A DNA stretch of 64,000 bases from Polyangium jinanense. GTDB taxonomy: Bacteria > Myxococcota > Polyangia > Polyangiales > Polyangiaceae. The notes under the pieces were generated by a model that saw nothing but the letters and a program-made list of their open reading frames with translations, was not told the origin of the DNA and ran no database searches. The stretch is taken from contig NZ_JAGTJJ010000001.1 of NCBI RefSeq assembly GCF_028435365.1, positions 1,130,009 through 1,194,008 of the forward strand, read 5' to 3'. Position 1 is the stretch's first letter; every line of letters begins with the position of its first letter. This document shows, one piece after another, positions 32,531 through 40,508 of the stretch. The position numbers and the translations under genes are program-made.

Positions 32531-32589
32531 GCCCAACAAGCGCCTGCTGTCGACGGCGCTCTGCGCCGCGGCAGAAGCTTTCGTTAGCC
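32531..32589 (+). other. Integron attC-like 59-bp hairpin
   Basis: This 59-base imperfect palindrome starts GCCCAAC (fits the R'' consensus RYYYAAC) and ends GTTAGCC (R' consensus GTTRRRY with one deviation). Between them GGCGC-TCT-GCGCC forms the tip. The outer stem pairs in short blocks interrupted by single extrahelical or mismatched bases, which is the architecture of folded attC sites. It lies immediately downstream of a small ORF and upstream of another. No integron integrase is in the window. Confidence 0.55.
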
Positions 32590-32608
32590 TCTTGCGAGAG
32601 GCTGCTCG

Positions 32609-33070
32609 ATGAAGCTGACGGCTGAGCAGCAAGCCCTGGTTGGCGAGGAACTGTCTCGGTATCTCGAGTCGACAGATTCGCGCAAGATGGTCGCTGATCT
32701 GGTCGATGCCGCCCGGGAGGCCTCAGCTCTTCCGGTGTACGCCGACATGGGCGGGGCCTTGCTGATCACCACGGAGGGCGATGTTCTCATCGTCTCGACC
32801 AACCAAGTGTGGGATCGGAACGCCAAATGGGAGACGGAGGCAGATCCCCAGTGGCGCCTTTTGGCCCGGATCGCTGCCAGCGAGCGGTATCCCCAACTCA
32901 GCTTCCTCCGGCCGACGCGTCCCGTGAGCGCCGTCGATTGCGAGGCGTGCAACGGTACTGGTAGCGTTGAGTTCTCTGGGTGCGCTGCTCGTTGTGGCGG
33001 ATGCTGGAGCACCGGATGGATCGAAGTGCCGGAGGCGAACCCGCCGCCGACCGGCTCCGCCGGCGGCTGA
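32609..33070 (+). CDS. Zinc-ribbon hypothetical protein
   Basis: This is a 153-residue protein. The N-terminal 110 residues are alpha/beta with no signal peptide (LVGEELSRYLESTDSRKMVA, GGALLITTEGDVLIVSTNQV). A C-terminal zinc finger of the DnaJ type follows: CEACNGTGSV then CAARCGGCWSTGWI. It begins 19 bases after the attC-like site, where the next cassette gene would be expected. Function unknown; it may be an immunity-type or regulatory protein. Confidence 0.68.
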   Translation: MKLTAEQQALVGEELSRYLESTDSRKMVADLVDAAREASALPVYADMGGALLITTEGDVLIVSTNQVWDRNAKWETEADPQWRLLARIAASERYPQLSFLRPTRPVSAVDCEACNGTGSVEFSGCAARCGGCWSTGWIEVPEANPPPTGSAGG

Positions 33071-33104
33071 GCGTCAACGTTCTAGAGTCACGAGGTTGTC
33101 GACG

Positions 33105-33809
33105 ATGATGTCGGATACGTCCACCAAGCTCGTTACCACCGCAATTGCGAATCATGCCCGGTTCAAGGACGTCGCGGCCGAGCTCGAGCGGCGTACGCCC
33201 GATGCCGACGCTGCCAGCGCTCTTGTAGAGGCCTATCGCGCCGAAGAGGCCCCGCCCTGGCTGGCTGCGCACCTTCTCGGTTGCATCGGCCACGAGCTTG
33301 GTTACGCCACAGTACGCGAGATTCTATTGAATGCACCGGGGATGCTCGCGGAGAGCTACGCCGGTCCCGCGCTTGCGAAGATCCTTGGAGAACGGGCTCT
33401 CCCGGATCTCTGCGCCCTCCTTCGCGATGCGCCCAAGCAGATATCTCGCGAAGGTGCCGCCTACGGCCTAAAGCGCCTCGGGCCTCCGAGCGCGGAGGCG
33501 GCTCTTCTCGAGGCTGCTACGACGGGGCGCATTCGTTGGCAGACCGCCGCGAGCCTTCTCGCTGATATTCCCATCGCGCCACGGCGTTTGTGCGGACTGT
33601 TGCGCTCGGGCGAGGTTGTTCAATTGCGACTTGCCACGGAGATTGTTTGGGTGGCACTTCGTCATGCCAGGAGCGGTCAGAATACATGGATATACGATGT
33701 TGCCGCAGAGCTGGAGCCGATGATTCGCGACGTACTCGCGAATCCCGCTCTGAGCATGGCTCCACGAAAGCGCACGGGACTGGAAGCATGGGTGTCTCGT
33801 GGGCTATAG
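33105..33809 (+). CDS. HEAT-like repeat protein
   Basis: This 234-residue helical protein is built of repeats like LAAHLLGCIGHELGYATVRE, GPALAKILGERALPDLCALL and EGAAYGLKRLGPPSAEAALL. These fit HEAT/PBS-lyase-type repeats, so it is a protein-binding scaffold. It is cytoplasmic. ATG 33105 or 33108 (adjacent Met codons) follows GAGG by about ten bases, 34 bases after the zinc-ribbon gene. Confidence 0.65.
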   Translation: MMSDTSTKLVTTAIANHARFKDVAAELERRTPDADAASALVEAYRAEEAPPWLAAHLLGCIGHELGYATVREILLNAPGMLAESYAGPALAKILGERALPDLCALLRDAPKQISREGAAYGLKRLGPPSAEAALLEAATTGRIRWQTAASLLADIPIAPRRLCGLLRSGEVVQLRLATEIVWVALRHARSGQNTWIYDVAAELEPMIRDVLANPALSMAPRKRTGLEAWVSRGL

Positions 33810-34042
33810 GCGCGATGCATATGGCGCGCCTATTGCTCCCGCGTCCGCAGCACAGCCCAGCGTTCGACCCGCAGGAAGCTCATGAAGATATGTCGAGGTG
33901 TCGGGAACGTATCCACGCGTGACGCACGAGGAGTACCTCCGTCGTCGCGAGCAGTTCCTCGAGCGCTGCACACACGAGGGTAGCCGCTCGACACGCTGAC
34001 TCCCTCGACACCTCCCCGCTCGGCCGGCTACCCTCGCAAGCC
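33810..34042. other. Intergenic region with long inverted repeat and ORF remnant
   Basis: A perfect 11-base inverted repeat (GAGGGTAGCCG at 33976-33986 and CGGCTACCCTC at 34025-34035) has its right arm 7 bases before the cyclase ATG; it could be an operator. A coding-like remnant with THEEYLRRREQFLERC lies at about 33898-33999 and may be the end of a lost gene. Confidence 0.4.
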
Positions 34043-34678
34043 ATGCGCCTCGTCAAGGACCTCTCGCTCCCCCTTGCCGCGACAACCCCCGTTTTTCCCG
34101 GCGATCCACCCCCGGAGTTGCGTCCCCTCGCGCGCATTCGTGACGGCGCCCCGCTCGACGTCTCCAGCCTCCACCTTCACGCCCACGTCGGCACCCACCT
34201 CGACGCGCCCTCCCATTTCCTCCTCGGCGCGCCGGATCTCTCCGCCTTTCCGCCCGACACCTTCGTCGGCCCCGCCTTCGTCGTGGATCTCGCGCGCCTC
34301 CCCAAGGACCGCATCGAGGCCTCCGACCTCGGCGACCTCACCCGCATCCCGCGCCGGAGTCGCCTCCTCCTCCGCACGCGCAACAGCGCCTGCTGGCATG
34401 GTCCTTCTCCCGCTGTCGACCTCGCCTTTCTGGATCCGCAGGCGATTGACGCGCTGCTCGCTCGCCGCCCCGTCCTTATCGGATTCGATGCCTACAGCCT
34501 CGACCCTCTCGATTCCACGACCTTCCCCGCCCACACCCGCCTTGCGACCGCGGGGCTGCCCGCGCTCGTCGCGCTCGATCTCGATGGCGTCGCGACGGGC
34601 AGCTACACGCTCGTTTGCCCGCCTCTGCCGGTCGCACTCGAGGCGAGCCCCGTGCGCGCGCTGCTCTTCTCGCTTTGA
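34043..34678 (+). CDS. Cyclase family protein (kynurenine formamidase-like)
   Basis: This is a 211-residue protein of the metal-dependent cyclase/KynB family. The signature LHAHVGTHLDAPSHF lies at about 46-60; the family pattern HxGTHxDxPxH supplies the zinc ligands. Further motifs are an N-terminal DLSLPLAATTPVFPGDPP and a C-terminal LVALDLDGVATGSYTLVCPP. Members hydrolyse N-formylkynurenine or related amides and esters; the substrate here is unknown. It has no tryptophan-catabolism neighbours. Its strong G/C third-position bias, unlike the preceding small genes, suggests it is native. Confidence 0.85.
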   Translation: MRLVKDLSLPLAATTPVFPGDPPPELRPLARIRDGAPLDVSSLHLHAHVGTHLDAPSHFLLGAPDLSAFPPDTFVGPAFVVDLARLPKDRIEASDLGDLTRIPRRSRLLLRTRNSACWHGPSPAVDLAFLDPQAIDALLARRPVLIGFDAYSLDPLDSTTFPAHTRLATAGLPALVALDLDGVATGSYTLVCPPLPVALEASPVRALLFSL

Positions 34679-34804
34679 TGCAGGAAGTGGAACCGCTGGG
34701 ATCCGGTCTCCGGGCTCTACGATGCACCCGTGAGCGGCAGCGTCGTGCTCCCGACCCAATCCGGTCGGGTGCTGTTCATCGACGGTGCCCCCACCTGCAA
34801 CTGA
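34679..34804 (+). pseudogene. C-terminal fragment of an unidentified protein
   Basis: In the same frame as, and directly after, the cyclase stop, the sequence encodes KWNRWDPVSGLYDAPVSGSV and then GRVLFIDGAPTCN before a stop at 34802-34804. It has no start codon and looks like the end of a larger protein. It lies next to an integrase fragment, so it is probably debris. Confidence 0.35.
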
Positions 34805-34978
34805 ATGTCCCGGTCCAAGCGCGGAGCCAACCGCCGCGGGGAAACCCGGCTGTTCATTGACATCCGCTACAAGACGAAAGACGGACAGCCGGCAACGTAC
34901 CGCAAGGATGCCCAGGTCCATAGCGCTCCTCGCACCGTGCCGTGCAGCATCGCCTGCGTGCGCCTCGGGATATCCTAG
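34805..34978 (+). pseudogene. N-terminal fragment of a phage-type integrase
   Basis: ATG 34805 opens a 57-codon frame starting MSRSKRGANRRGETRLFIDI and continuing RYKTKDGQPATYRKDAQV. This is the character of the N-terminal arm-binding domain of myxobacterial tyrosine integrases. It stops at 34978 with no catalytic domain downstream. The following frame (near 34970-35020, ILGNRFQLMHLVGSF) looks like the start of a Ser/Thr kinase and is also broken. The region is a graveyard of past insertions. The family match is by eye. Confidence 0.45.
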
Positions 34979-35152
34979 GCAATCGATTCCAGCTCATGCA
35001 CCTCGTCGGCTCCTTTAGCCATACCTTCCACACGGAACAGGCCTTGCTTCGTGAACGGACATGTGACGGATCGGATCACGATCGATGCGCCCGGCAGAAT
35101 GCAGAGCGCATAGGTCGACGACGATCACGAGCACTCGAAAAGGAGACGTGAC

Positions 35153-35488
35153 ATGAAATCAGCAATGATACTCGGAATCGTTTGTGCGGCGCTGTCCATG
35201 GTCGCCGGCGCTTCTGCGCTGGCCAACGACCTCGAACTGCAGGCGTACGAGACGGGATCGGACGCAGCGAACGACTTCTGCCGCGATCTGCGCTACGAGG
35301 GGGTGGGGACCCTTGCGAGCATCTTCGGGAGCCTCCCTGAGCCGGAGCCCATCACGGAACGGTTCCGAGCGGCCTGCCGCCGGGGCTACGACGATACCAT
35401 CGACAACAACGCGGCCTGCCAGGAGAGGATCCGAAGGGCAAGCGCGTATAGCCGTATGTGGCAGGCGCGTAGCGACGCTTGCTCATAG
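35153..35488 (+). CDS. Small secreted protein
   Basis: This 111-residue protein has a clear signal peptide (MKSAMILGIVCAALSMVAGA, cleavage after SALA) and a mature helical part with four Cys (NDFCRDLRY, AACRRGYDD, NNAACQERI, SDACS). A strong AAGGAG lies nine bases before ATG 35153. It is probably periplasmic. No family recognised. Confidence 0.75.
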   Translation: MKSAMILGIVCAALSMVAGASALANDLELQAYETGSDAANDFCRDLRYEGVGTLASIFGSLPEPEPITERFRAACRRGYDDTIDNNAACQERIRRASAYSRMWQARSDACS

Positions 35489-35753
35489 TCCCCTGCGGAT
35501 CCCGCGAGCATGCGAGGGATGCGGCGACATGTATGGCGCGGGCATCTGCCCGTACCCCGATTGTATCTCGCGGTCGACGCACACTCCCGTTCTTCGCGTT
35601 CGTCCCGTCTCCTGCCATCCGCTAACCATCCGTGTCCCAACCCACACACCTGCCAACAGCACCGTCCAGTTCTTGCTCGCCCGCCCTGCCATTGACGTTC
35701 CGTGCCCCTCGTTCGTCTGTACCCGTGCCGTCAATTTACAAGGCAGGCATACC

Positions 35754-36500
35754 ATGCGAAATCTGACCCTCGGTGACCTCAGGCTCTCGCTCCGTGATCT
35801 CCTCGATACTCGCGTCGACGAATTGCGCCTTTCGAAGACCGGCAAGCTCTACGAGCCGCGCCTCCGCAAGAAGCAAACCGAGATCGAATCCATCCCCGAT
35901 CCCGCGCTCACCCAGGCCCCCCTCGCCGCCGAGCTCGCGTCCACCGACGGGCTCCACGACGGGCTTGGCACCGCCATCCATTACGTCTGCCTTGCCGTCG
36001 AGGCCCACCCCATGCTCGCGCCTTCCAAGAAAGACGCCGCCAAGCGCATTCGCGAGACCTTCATCCCCCAGCTCGCCGTTCTGCGCCGTCCTTATATCGA
36101 CGAGGCCGCCGCGGCGCTCGATTCGCGCAAACAGCTCGACGCCCTCGAACCCGATCTCACGGCCATCACCACCCCTGGCGGCGGAAACCTTTTCGCCTGG
36201 GCCACGGACTTCCTCGCCGCGGGCGATTCGATCGATTCCCTCCTCCGCGAGCGCGCCAAGCTCCTCGCGTGCGCCGAGAACGCCGCGAGCACCGCCCCTC
36301 TCCGCGCCTCGACCCTCGGCCTCCTCGGCCGCTTCCGCGACGCGCTCCGCGACGAGCTCGAAGAGGAAGCCTCCCTCCTGCCCGCCAACTACGAGGCCTC
36401 GCTCTTCGCCTACATCGACAAGCTGAGCGCCGACCGCGCGCGCGCCGCCATGCAGAGCGGAGCCCCGTCCGAGGACGCACCCCTCCCCGCCCAGGCTTGA
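35754..36500 (+). CDS. MRNLTL-family helical protein, copy A
   Basis: This 248-residue soluble helical protein is clearly paralogous to 54957-55652: both start MRNLTLxDLRxxLxDL, have TGKLYxPxLxxK, contain HDGLGTAI and share TxGLLGRFRxALRDEL. No known domain was identified. It carries an extra hydrophilic tail (PSEDAPLPAQA). ATG 35754 is set by alignment with the paralogue. The family looks like a myxobacterial lineage-specific one. The preceding 265 bases hold no other gene. Confidence 0.75.
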   Translation: MRNLTLGDLRLSLRDLLDTRVDELRLSKTGKLYEPRLRKKQTEIESIPDPALTQAPLAAELASTDGLHDGLGTAIHYVCLAVEAHPMLAPSKKDAAKRIRETFIPQLAVLRRPYIDEAAAALDSRKQLDALEPDLTAITTPGGGNLFAWATDFLAAGDSIDSLLRERAKLLACAENAASTAPLRASTLGLLGRFRDALRDELEEEASLLPANYEASLFAYIDKLSADRARAAMQSGAPSEDAPLPAQA

Positions 36501-36534
36501 CAAGCCCGCCCAATCGGATCTAGGCGCCGGCCCC

Positions 36535-37410
36535 TCAGCCCTTCGCCGACTTCGAGGACTTCGCCGGCGCCTTCGCCGCAGGCTTCGCGGGCTCTTCTTC
36601 CTCGTCGTCCTCTTCTTCGTCCTCGTCCTCGTCCTCGTCGTCCTCGAGGTCGCTCTCGTCCTCGTCGTCGCTCTCGTCCTCGGCGAGCCGCGCCGCGCGC
36701 GTCTCCTCGTCCTCACCGAACAGCGACGGCCCGCCCGCCGCGCCGTGCTCCGCGACGAACAGGTCGGCGATCTCGAGCAGCGCCGCGATCTTCTCCTCGC
36801 GCACCGTCCCGTAGATCGAGAGCGCCATGGCCTTCCCCTCCACGCGCACCCACACCTCGCCCGACTCGCACAGAAGATCGCGCAGCGGTCGCGTCAGCCA
36901 CTTGCCGATCGCTTTCGCCACCGCCGTTGATCCCTCGACGACGTACGCCTCCATGAACTCCGGGTGCTTGCGGAACTGGATGCCCGTGTTCGGCGCGGGT
37001 TTGCCGTCCACGACCAGCAGCGGCCGCGCGGTGAACGCGGGGCCCGCCTCCTCCAGCGCCACGATCACCGTCTGGTGATCGCTGCTGCCCGCGACGTCTC
37101 CCTGGACGAACCGCGCGTAGGCCACCTTCGGCACGATCTCGTAATCGCCGAGCAACTTCCCGCCGCCCGCGAGCTCCGCCACCGGCCCGAGCACGGGCGG
37201 GAGGTTCCCCACGCGCTTCGGACGCGTGTCCTTGCCCTTCTTCTTTTTCGCGCCCGCCGCCTTCGCCCGGGCCTTGCCTTGCCCGGTCCGCCGCGCGCCG
37301 AGCGCGTCACGCCACGCTTCGATTGCCGAAAGTGCTCGCTTGTCGACCTGCCCCGTGAGCACGAAGATGAGCCCCGCGGCGATCGGCGCGACGATCCACA
37401 GCCACCACAT
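36535..37410 (-). CDS. Membrane-anchored protein with acidic tail
   Basis: This is a 291-residue protein. An N-terminal membrane helix (MWWLWIVAPIAAGLIFVLTG) is followed by a Lys/Arg-rich linker with KKKKGKD and a cytoplasmic alpha/beta domain at about 80-225 (YARFVQGDVAGSSDHQTVIV, RPLRDLLCESGEVWVRVEG). The tail is highly acidic (runs of Asp/Glu) and ends in a Lys/Ala-rich stretch. Acidic and basic low-complexity segments suggest charge-driven interactions. No family is recognised. It is convergent with the MRNLTL gene. Confidence 0.7.
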   Translation of the reverse strand: MWWLWIVAPIAAGLIFVLTGQVDKRALSAIEAWRDALGARRTGQGKARAKAAGAKKKKGKDTRPKRVGNLPPVLGPVAELAGGGKLLGDYEIVPKVAYARFVQGDVAGSSDHQTVIVALEEAGPAFTARPLLVVDGKPAPNTGIQFRKHPEFMEAYVVEGSTAVAKAIGKWLTRPLRDLLCESGEVWVRVEGKAMALSIYGTVREEKIAALLEIADLFVAEHGAAGGPSLFGEDEETRAARLAEDESDDEDESDLEDDEDEDEDEEEDDEEEEPAKPAAKAPAKSSKSAKG

Positions 37411-37525
37411 GGCGGCGGAGCCTAGTCCGTCTTCGGGATTTTTCCCACAGGATCGAGGCGAGCCGATCTCCCCCGCGGGAGGTGAAACGAAGCGCCGTTT
37501 CCGTTACCGTAGACCCCAAAGCTCG

Positions 37526-38371
37526 ATGCCGCAGTCCTCGCTCTACTGGCTCACCCTCATCGCCCTCGGCCTCTGCGTGATGCTCTCGCTGCTCCGGCGA
37601 CAAACCGTCGCGCGCCTCAAAACCGCGCAGCGGCAGCTCCTCGATGAGCGCAAAGATCGCGAGCGCGCGACGAGCGAGCTCATCCACCTGAAGTCCCAGC
37701 GCGCCGCCGCCGAGAAGGAAGCCGAGGCCGCGAAGAAGGAGGCCGAGGCCGCGAAGAAGGAAGCCGAAGCGGCCGCCGAGGCGAGGCAGAAGCTCGAAGC
37801 GAGCGAGGCCGAGGTCGCGCGGCTCGCAGAGGAGCGGGACGCGGCGCAGAAGCTGCAGGAAGAAGCGAAACGCGCGCTCGAAGCGAAGGCCTTCGAAGGC
37901 GACGTCGCGCAGAAGACCATCGCCGAGCTCGCCCGGGTCGCCGAGGAAGGTCGCAGCGCAGCGGCCGCGAGCGAGCAGAAGATCAGCGAGCTCGCGAAGG
38001 CCGAGAGCGCCGCGCGCGCCGAGGCGGTAGCCGCCGCGAAAAAGCTCGCCGACGTGGAGCGGCAGAAGAAGGCCGCCGAGGAGGGGGCCGTCGCCGCGAA
38101 GAAGCAACTCTCGGAGATCGAGGCGAAGCTCTACGAGCGTGAAGCGGCCGCGAAGGAAGCCCAGGAGAAGGCCACGGCCCTCGAAGCCGAACTCGGAAAA
38201 GCCCGCGAAGAAGCAGCGAAGACGCCCGCCCCCGCGGCCGCAGCGGCGAGCGGCGGCGGCGCTGGGGATTTCATCGCGGCGCTCGATGGCGATCCCTATC
38301 TGAACCGCGGTCAGAAGGAGACGATCCGTATGACCTACAACCAGTTCACGGCGAAGAAGCGATCGTCTTGA
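37526..38371 (+). CDS. Membrane-anchored long coiled-coil protein
   Basis: This is a 281-residue protein. One N-terminal membrane helix (about 5-22, LYWLTLIALGLCVMLSLL) is followed by about 200 residues of Ala/Glu/Lys/Arg coiled coil, including repeated EAEAAKKEAEAAKK. A Gly/Ala linker leads to a short C-terminal segment GDFIAALDGDPYLNRGQKET. It is divergent from the preceding minus-strand gene and ends 22 bases before the BtpA-family gene. A structural or tethering role is inferred. Confidence 0.72.
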   Translation: MPQSSLYWLTLIALGLCVMLSLLRRQTVARLKTAQRQLLDERKDRERATSELIHLKSQRAAAEKEAEAAKKEAEAAKKEAEAAAEARQKLEASEAEVARLAEERDAAQKLQEEAKRALEAKAFEGDVAQKTIAELARVAEEGRSAAAASEQKISELAKAESAARAEAVAAAKKLADVERQKKAAEEGAVAAKKQLSEIEAKLYEREAAAKEAQEKATALEAELGKAREEAAKTPAPAAAAASGGGAGDFIAALDGDPYLNRGQKETIRMTYNQFTAKKRSS

Positions 38372-38393
38372 ACCTCGTGGTAAGGGTCTCCGC

Positions 38394-39182
38394 GTGACGA
38401 GCGTCCTCCCCAGCCTCCTCGGCGTCATCCACCTCCCGCCCCTGCCCGGCAGCCCTCGATCCGACGGCGATCTCGGCCCCGCCGAAGAGCGCGCCTTTCG
38501 CGAGGCGGAGCTGCTCGTGGCCGCCGGCTACGACGGCATCGTCATCGAGAACTTCGGCGACGCGCCCTTCTTCCCCGGCCCCGTCCCGCCGATCACGATC
38601 GCGTGCATGACCGCCTGCGCGCGCGCCGCGCGGGAAGGCAGCAAGGGCCTCTTCCTCGGCGTGAACATCCTGCGCAACGATGCCGACGCCGCGCTCGCCG
38701 TCGCCGTCGCCGCACACGCCGACATGATCCGCGTCAACGTGCACACCGGCGCGCGCGTCACCGATCAGGGCCTCGTGCAAGGCGCCGCGCACCACACGCT
38801 CCGCACGCGCCGCGCGCTCGCGGCCGATCGCGTCCGCATCTTCTGCGACGTCGACGTCAAGCACTCCGCGCCCCTCGCGCCGCGCCCCATCGAAGAAGAA
38901 GCGCACGACCTCGCCGAGCGCGGTCTCGCCGACGCCCTGCTCGTCACGGGCAGCGGCACCGGCCGCGCCGCCTCCGAGGCCGATCTCGACACGGTCTCGC
39001 GCGCCGTCTCCGTCCCCGTCTACGTCGCGAGCGGCGTCACCACGGAAAACCTCGCCGCCGTCCGAAAAGCCCACGGCATCATCGTCGGCTCCGCGCTCCG
39101 CGCAGGCGGTCGCGCCGGCGCTCCGATCGATCGCGACCTCGCCGCGCGCTTCGCCGAAGCTTTCCGCGCCTCGCGTCGATGA
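38394..39182 (+). CDS. BtpA/SgcQ family TIM-barrel protein
   Basis: This 262-residue protein starts at GTG 38394. N-terminal GVIHLPPLPGSP, then GYDGIVIENFGDAPFF and C-terminal VYVASGVTTENLAA and GIIVGSALR are signatures of the BtpA family. Members are TIM-barrel proteins related to SgcQ of E. coli, and cyanobacterial BtpA stabilises photosystem I. In non-photosynthetic bacteria the role is unclear, perhaps sugar- or nucleoside-related. Its stop overlaps the glycosyltransferase start (ATGA), so the two are translationally coupled. Confidence 0.85.
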   Translation: MTSVLPSLLGVIHLPPLPGSPRSDGDLGPAEERAFREAELLVAAGYDGIVIENFGDAPFFPGPVPPITIACMTACARAAREGSKGLFLGVNILRNDADAALAVAVAAHADMIRVNVHTGARVTDQGLVQGAAHHTLRTRRALAADRVRIFCDVDVKHSAPLAPRPIEEEAHDLAERGLADALLVTGSGTGRAASEADLDTVSRAVSVPVYVASGVTTENLAAVRKAHGIIVGSALRAGGRAGAPIDRDLAARFAEAFRASRR

Positions 39183-40498
39183 CGATCCGGCCTCCGCGCC
39201 GCACGTTCCTCGTCGCCGTCACGCTCCTCGCGCTCGCGCTCCGGCTCGTGTGGAACCTCGTCGTCCACCCGCCGTCCGAGCACCTCTACTCCGACATGGC
39301 GGGTTACTTCGAGCGCTCGACCGCGCTGCTCGACGCCCCGCTCCGCAAGGACCCCTCCGCCGCCTTCTTCCCGTACGGCACCCACGTCCTGCTCGCCCTC
39401 GTCCGCGCCGTGTTTGGCCGGGAAAACCATGCCGCGCCGGCCGTCCTCTACGCGCTCCTCGGCGCCTCGCTCGTGCCGCTCGTCTCGCTCCTCGTGGAGC
39501 GGATCGGCCGCGGCCGAATGGCGCCGCGGATCGCCGCGCTCGTCGCTTGCTTCTATTATCCGTGGATCTCGCTCGGTGGATACTTCCTGAGCGAGCTGCC
39601 CTTCACAGTCTGCGTCACCGCCGCCGCGCTCTTTTCGGTTCGCCTCGCGGATACGGGGCGCGCGCGTGACGCCTATCTCTTCGGCGCGGCCGTCGCGCTC
39701 GGCGCTACGTTCCGCCCGCAGATCCTGCTCTCGCTCCCCTTGCTTTTCCTCGTCTGGCTCGCGCGCCGCCGCGCCTTGCCGCGCATCCGCCCCGCGCACC
39801 TCGCGCGCGCCCTCGTGCCCGTCGTCCTCGTGCTCGCCGTCTCCGCCGCGCGTTTTCATCACCACGTGGACCGCGTCGGCCTGATCTCCGCGAACGGCCC
39901 GCTCAATTATGCGTTCGGCCGATGCCACGCCGTCGACATCGAGGCGCGCACGCGTGGCTACTACGCCTCGTTCGGGCCGCCTCCGATGGGCTACCTCGCC
40001 TATCGCGACAAGAAATACCCCGATGCGTTCGTCCGGCTCGATCCTGCGTTCGGCGTGAGGCTCACCGTCCAGGGCACGATGTGGAATGACGGCCCGTTCT
40101 ACGCGCTCGCGCGGAAGTGCGTCGCGACGACCGGTCTCCTCCGGCAGGCGCGATACGCCCTCGGCCACGTGGTGCTGCTCTGGGGCTACAATATCGTCTG
40201 GCCCGACTCGGGCACCGACGACTATCGCCGCCCCATGCGGCGCGCGATCGATCTGCACAACGTGCTGCTCCTGCCGCCGATGCTCGTGGCCTTCGCCGCC
40301 TCCGTCCGCCGTCACCTCGCGCGGCACGCGCTCCTCTCCGCGCACCTCGTCGCGCTCGTGCTCATGGCGATGGTTTACTTTGGAGACGTACGGTATCGCG
40401 TACCCTACGATGGCATCGTGATCGCCCTCGCATTCGACGGGTACGCGCGCGTGCTCGGGTGGGTCCGCAGCATCCTGTCGCGCAGAGCCCGGGTTTGA
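39179..40498 (+). CDS. GT39-like membrane glycosyltransferase
   Basis: This is a 439-residue polytopic membrane protein with about nine hydrophobic helices. The first extracytoplasmic loop has HLYSDMAGYFERS, where the Asp following a Tyr-Ser is in the place of the catalytic acid of PMT/ArnT-type lipid-linked glycosyltransferases. Basic loops such as RRRALPRIRP should face the cytoplasm. Members move sugars from polyprenyl-phosphate carriers onto proteins or lipids outside the membrane. It overlaps the BtpA-family gene by four bases and ends 10 bases before the porin frame. Confidence 0.72.
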   Translation: MTIRPPRRTFLVAVTLLALALRLVWNLVVHPPSEHLYSDMAGYFERSTALLDAPLRKDPSAAFFPYGTHVLLALVRAVFGRENHAAPAVLYALLGASLVPLVSLLVERIGRGRMAPRIAALVACFYYPWISLGGYFLSELPFTVCVTAAALFSVRLADTGRARDAYLFGAAVALGATFRPQILLSLPLLFLVWLARRRALPRIRPAHLARALVPVVLVLAVSAARFHHHVDRVGLISANGPLNYAFGRCHAVDIEARTRGYYASFGPPPMGYLAYRDKKYPDAFVRLDPAFGVRLTVQGTMWNDGPFYALARKCVATTGLLRQARYALGHVVLLWGYNIVWPDSGTDDYRRPMRRAIDLHNVLLLPPMLVAFAASVRRHLARHALLSAHLVALVLMAMVYFGDVRYRVPYDGIVIALAFDGYARVLGWVRSILSRRARV

Positions 40499-40508
40499 CG
40501 ACGGGGTC

